A stretch of DNA of 36,459 nt from Bacteroidales bacterium. GTDB taxonomy: Bacteria; Bacteroidota; Bacteroidia; Bacteroidales; UBA7960. The notes under the pieces were generated by a model. The model saw only the letters and a list, made by a program, of their open reading frames with translations. It did not search any database and had not been told where the DNA came from. Location of the stretch: the NCBI GenBank assembly GCA_007134525.1, contig SLKR01000041.1:1-36459 (forward strand), written 5' to 3'. Shown piece after piece: positions 33,896 through 36,459 of this stretch; the stretch's first letter is position 1; each line of letters starts with the position of its first letter. The translations under genes and the position numbers were made by a program.

Positions 33896-35359
33896 TTATT
33901 GGTTTTTTGGAATATTTTTCAGAACATCCAGGGTCAGATCCCAGAATTTTTCTACCGTATCGATCTCTATAGCCTCGTCAGGAGAGTGGGCACCCTTTAT
34001 CGTGGGGCCATAGGATATCATATCCATACCCGGGTACTTCTCCCCAATAATCCCGCATTCCAGGCCGGCATGTATTACCAGTACCTTCGGTTCCTCATTG
34101 AAAAGCCTTTTGTATGACTCTCTTGTCACTGCGAGTATCGAGGAGTCAAGATCAGGTTCCCAACCTGGATATCCATCACCGTGCTTTACCTTTGCACCTG
34201 CAAGGGTGAATACACTCGCCACCATATCTGCAATATCATACTTGCCTGTTTCAAGCGAGCTGCGCTGGCTGGTAACAACTATTAGCTGATTACCCGTCAT
34301 CTTTACCGCCGCAAGGTTTGTGGAAGTTTCAACCAGGCCGGGTATGTCCGGCGACCAGGATATTACCCCGTGCGGGCAGGCGTATAAGGCATTCAGCAGG
34401 TTTTTCTGGGTTTCATAATCAATCAGGGAGTCAGGCATCAGGCTTTCAGTAATATCAATTTTCAGGCCTGCTTCATTTACCTTCATTGAAGCCTTTATCT
34501 CATCTCCAAGCCTTTTGCAAAGTTCGGTGAACTCCTTTTTATGGCGTCCGGGCAGGGTTAGGGTTGCAAAAGCCTCCCTTGGAATTGCATTATGCAAATT
34601 ACCACCTTTGATCTCACCGATACGGATCTCAAACTTTTTGTCAGCGTTCCATAAAATACGGTTGAGTATCTTTATTGCATTACCCCTGCCCTTGTCAATA
34701 TCATCTCCTGAGTGTCCTCCCTTAAGCCCGGTAACCGATAGTTTGAATGCTTCGTGGTCTGCCTCTGTGCTGACCCTTTCGTAATCAAAAGCGATATTCG
34801 TATCTATACCACCGGCGCATCCTATAAACAGTTCACCGTCATCCTCTGAGTCCAGATTAAGAAGTATGCGTCCTGTCAAAAATCCCTCGCCGAGATTGAA
34901 TGCACCTGTAAGGCCTGTCTCCTCATCAACTGTAAACAGGCACTCAAGCGGGCCGTGATGAATATCTTCCGACTCAAGGATAGCAAGCTGTACTGCCATT
35001 CCTATGCCATCATCGGCACCCAGTGTGGTCCCGCTTCCCCTTACCCAGCCGTCAGCGATCCTGGGAGTTATCGGATCCTTGCCGAAGTCGTGCTCAACAT
35101 CATCATTCTTCTCACAAACCATGTCAACATGGCTCTGCAGTACTGCCCAGGCCCTGTCTTCATAACCATTGGAGGCAGGTTTGCGGATAACCAGGTTGCC
35201 GGTTCTGTCCTGCTCGTATTCAAGATTATGTTTTTCTGCAAATTTGATAAGGAAGTCGAGAATGCGCTCCTCCTTTTTTGAGGGGCGGGGAATCTGGCAT
35301 ATTTGTTCAAAAAGTTCCCATACACGCTGTGGCTTCAGGCCACCCAATATATTTCCCAT
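33896..35359 (-). CDS. pepD: aminoacyl-histidine dipeptidase (PepD, M20 family)
   Basis: A 487-residue cytosolic di-zinc dipeptidase with broad Xaa-His and related dipeptide activity. Zinc and catalytic residues are visible: His77 and Asp79 in LQSHVDMVCEKN, bridging Asp116 in GTTLGADDGIG, and catalytic Glu146 with ligand Glu147 in FTVDEETGLTGA. Late motifs VIHAGLECGIIGEKYPGMDMISYGPTIKGAHSPDE also match PepD. Length fits the family (about 485). It would complete breakdown of dipeptides such as those released by the S46 enzyme. The large secreted protein gene follows 13 bases downstream on the same strand. Confidence 0.95.
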   Translation of the reverse strand: MGNILGGLKPQRVWELFEQICQIPRPSKKEERILDFLIKFAEKHNLEYEQDRTGNLVIRKPASNGYEDRAWAVLQSHVDMVCEKNDDVEHDFGKDPITPRIADGWVRGSGTTLGADDGIGMAVQLAILESEDIHHGPLECLFTVDEETGLTGAFNLGEGFLTGRILLNLDSEDDGELFIGCAGGIDTNIAFDYERVSTEADHEAFKLSVTGLKGGHSGDDIDKGRGNAIKILNRILWNADKKFEIRIGEIKGGNLHNAIPREAFATLTLPGRHKKEFTELCKRLGDEIKASMKVNEAGLKIDITESLMPDSLIDYETQKNLLNALYACPHGVISWSPDIPGLVETSTNLAAVKMTGNQLIVVTSQRSSLETGKYDIADMVASVFTLAGAKVKHGDGYPGWEPDLDSSILAVTRESYKRLFNEEPKVLVIHAGLECGIIGEKYPGMDMISYGPTIKGAHSPDEAIEIDTVEKFWDLTLDVLKNIPKNQ

Positions 35360-35437
35360 ATGTCTGTATCCTTGAGTTAAATATTATTTATGCTTAATAA
35401 GCCATGCGAATATACAAAATTCCATCGGGCAATATCA

Positions 35438-36310
35438 TCAGTATTTTATGGGATCAAAGCCCTTGCCGTAAACTCCCATTACATTTGCCACAGAAATAAA
35501 AGCCTCGGTATCTACCTCCTTTATTGCACGAAACACCATTGAGGTTTCATACTTGCGCACAACCACCACCAGCACCCCGCTCTCTTCCTTGCTGTACCAT
35601 CCCTGACCATTAAGCAGTGTAACCCCCCTTCCAATTTCATTTGCGATCTTCTCGGCGATAAGTTCATATTTTGGGGAGAAGATAAACAGCTGTACGCTCC
35701 TGCGATGACCCATCATCAGCATATCTATCGAGTAGGAAGCCACAGCCATAGTCACATAACCATATACCATAATCTCAAGCGACTGGAAAAGAAGGTAGGA
35801 TGATGAAATAATCACAATATCAAGATAGAGGATCACCCTGCCCTGGCTAATATTCCTGTATTTGTTAATTATCATAGCGATTATGTCGGTACCACCGGTA
35901 CTCCCTCCCTGCGTAAATACCAAACCTACCGACGCACCTCCAAGTATCCCGCCCAGGATGGCAGACATAAAACGATCATCAACAACAGGTTCAGTAATCA
36001 GGGGTTGCAGGATTGCAAAAAACACGGATAATACAACTGCGCCGAAAATCGTCTTTACCCCGAAACCAAAACCCAGGCTCTTTACTCCAAACACAAGCAG
36101 GAGCAGGTTTATTGAAAGCAGGGTGTACGCAACCGGTATTCCGCTCCAGTAAAAAAACAGCGCAGAAAGACCTGTGACCCCCCCTCCCACTATCTCGGAA
36201 GGTAATATAAATGCAGTCCATGCCAAGGCATTGGCAAACAGTGCTATCGTTATTATACTATAGCTTCTAACGGTACTCCATACCGGATGTCTTGTTTTTA
36301 TAGCTGACAT
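35438..36310 (-). CDS. YitT family membrane protein (DUF161/DUF2179)
   Basis: A 290-residue inner-membrane protein with about five or six TM helices (residues ~15-200) and a C-terminal soluble DUF2179 domain (~215-290: SVQLFIFSPKYELIAEKIANEIGRGVTLLNGQGWYSKEESGVLVVVVRKYE). Family wording includes ILPSEIVGGGVTGLSALFFYWSGIPVA and FTQGGSTGGTDIIAMIINKY. The family is widespread in Bacteroidota and Firmicutes, and its transport substrate is not established. It is read away from the 5S rRNA in the same direction and has its own candidate -7 element. Confidence 0.9.
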   Translation of the reverse strand: MSAIKTRHPVWSTVRSYSIITIALFANALAWTAFILPSEIVGGGVTGLSALFFYWSGIPVAYTLLSINLLLLVFGVKSLGFGFGVKTIFGAVVLSVFFAILQPLITEPVVDDRFMSAILGGILGGASVGLVFTQGGSTGGTDIIAMIINKYRNISQGRVILYLDIVIISSSYLLFQSLEIMVYGYVTMAVASYSIDMLMMGHRRSVQLFIFSPKYELIAEKIANEIGRGVTLLNGQGWYSKEESGVLVVVVRKYETSMVFRAIKEVDTEAFISVANVMGVYGKGFDPIKY

Positions 36311-36334
36311 AACATATTGCTGTTAAATATGGGA

Positions 36335-36342
36335 CAAAAATA
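36335..36342 (-). promoter_or_regulatory. Bacteroidota-type -7 element for yitT (TATTTTTG)
   Basis: On the minus strand TATTTTTG matches TAnnTTTG exactly, 24 bases before the yitT ATG at 36310. It abuts the T tract of the rRNA terminator, so the end of the rRNA operon and the start of the next promoter share sequence. Confidence 0.35.
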
Positions 36343-36377
36343 AAAAAAAAGGTCCGCACCAATTAAGGCACGGACCT
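36342..36377 (-). terminator. rho-independent terminator downstream of the rRNA operon
   Basis: On the minus strand an 11-bp stem (AGGTCCGTGCC with GGTGCGGACCT, including two G-U pairs), loop TTAATT, followed by nine T. It lies 8 bases past the apparent 3' end of the 5S rRNA. Confidence 0.88.
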
Positions 36378-36384
36378 CTGTAAG

Positions 36385-36459
36385 TATCCGGCGACGACAT
36401 ACTCTCCCGGGTGTGACCCAGTACCATCTGCGCTGGCAGGCTTAACGACTCTGTTCGGA
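36385..36459 (-). rRNA. rrf: 5S ribosomal RNA, 3' part
   Basis: The minus strand entering from the right edge reads TCCGAACAGAGTCGTTAAGC, then GATGGTACTGG, then CCCGGGAGAGTATGTCGTCGCCGG, which are the conserved loop B, helix IV/V and 3' helix I segments of 5S rRNA. The 5' third is outside the window. The 3' boundary is set at the end of the GCCGGATA strand expected to close helix I and may be off by a few bases. An rRNA operon should continue to the right. Confidence 0.93.

Noticed and set aside
1-36459. CRISPR arrays, insertion sequences or phage genes
   Set aside because: No regularly spaced direct repeats, transposase motifs or terminal inverted repeats were found on reading either strand.

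Overview
The window looks like chromosomal DNA of a member of the Bacteroidota, probably class Bacteroidia. The evidence is a SusC/SusD/SusE outer-membrane uptake locus, an ExbB/ExbD operon with two different ExbDs, an S46 dipeptidyl peptidase, promoter elements fitting the Bacteroidota -7 consensus TAnnTTTG, and few purine-rich ribosome binding sites. Genes are tightly packed and no gap exceeds 300 bases. I see no insertion sequence, phage gene or CRISPR array. Most of it is ordinary core genome with a few accessory-looking genes.

Layout, left to right. (1) 1-6981, plus strand: the 3' end of an MtaB-type tRNA methylthiotransferase, an inositol-monophosphatase-family enzyme, a CPA2 cation/proton antiporter with a cytosolic NAD-binding domain, then an RND efflux pair (lipoprotein adaptor and 12-TM pump). 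(2) 7049-9082: a lipoprotein with an M3-like zinc peptidase motif. (3) 9173-9260: tRNA-Ser(GGA), followed by exbB - small membrane protein - exbD - exbD, closed by a strong terminator at about 11589-11621. (4) 16674-11639, minus strand: a compact five-gene run of small lipoprotein, SprT-like protein, mannose-1-phosphate guanylyltransferase, S46 dipeptidyl peptidase and a cytosolic YD-repeat-like protein. (5) 16802-21103, plus strand: mlaE-like permease, mlaF-like ATPase, a MacB/FtsX-type permease (all joined by ATGA overlaps) and cofactor-independent phosphoglycerate mutase, tail to tail with a PfpI/DJ-1 protein. (6) 21643-28597: a divergent LacI-type regulator and susC-susD-susE, with a LacI-family-like operator palindrome between them. 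(7) 28651-30700: a U32 peptidase-family protein and divergent lipB. (8) 36310-30712, minus strand: a YitT-family membrane protein, PepD-type dipeptidase and a 1056-residue secreted protein combining LamG-like domains, a zincin-like HELVH domain and a left-handed beta-helix. (9) The right edge holds the 3' part of a 5S rRNA with its terminator, so an rRNA operon lies just outside on the minus strand.

How the parts fit: the ExbB/ExbD operon would energise SusCD-type transporters. The SusCDE set under a LacI regulator looks like an oligosaccharide (possibly alpha-glucan) uptake unit lacking nearby hydrolases. Several genes handle peptides (S46 DPP, PepD, M3-like lipoprotein, PfpI-like), which suggests peptide use as a nutrient. 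The most unusual items are the 1056-residue mosaic protein next to pepD, the Mla-type permease/ATPase coupled to a MacB-type permease with no MCE protein, the Ala at the S46 specificity position, and the YD-repeat protein four bases behind the S46 gene.
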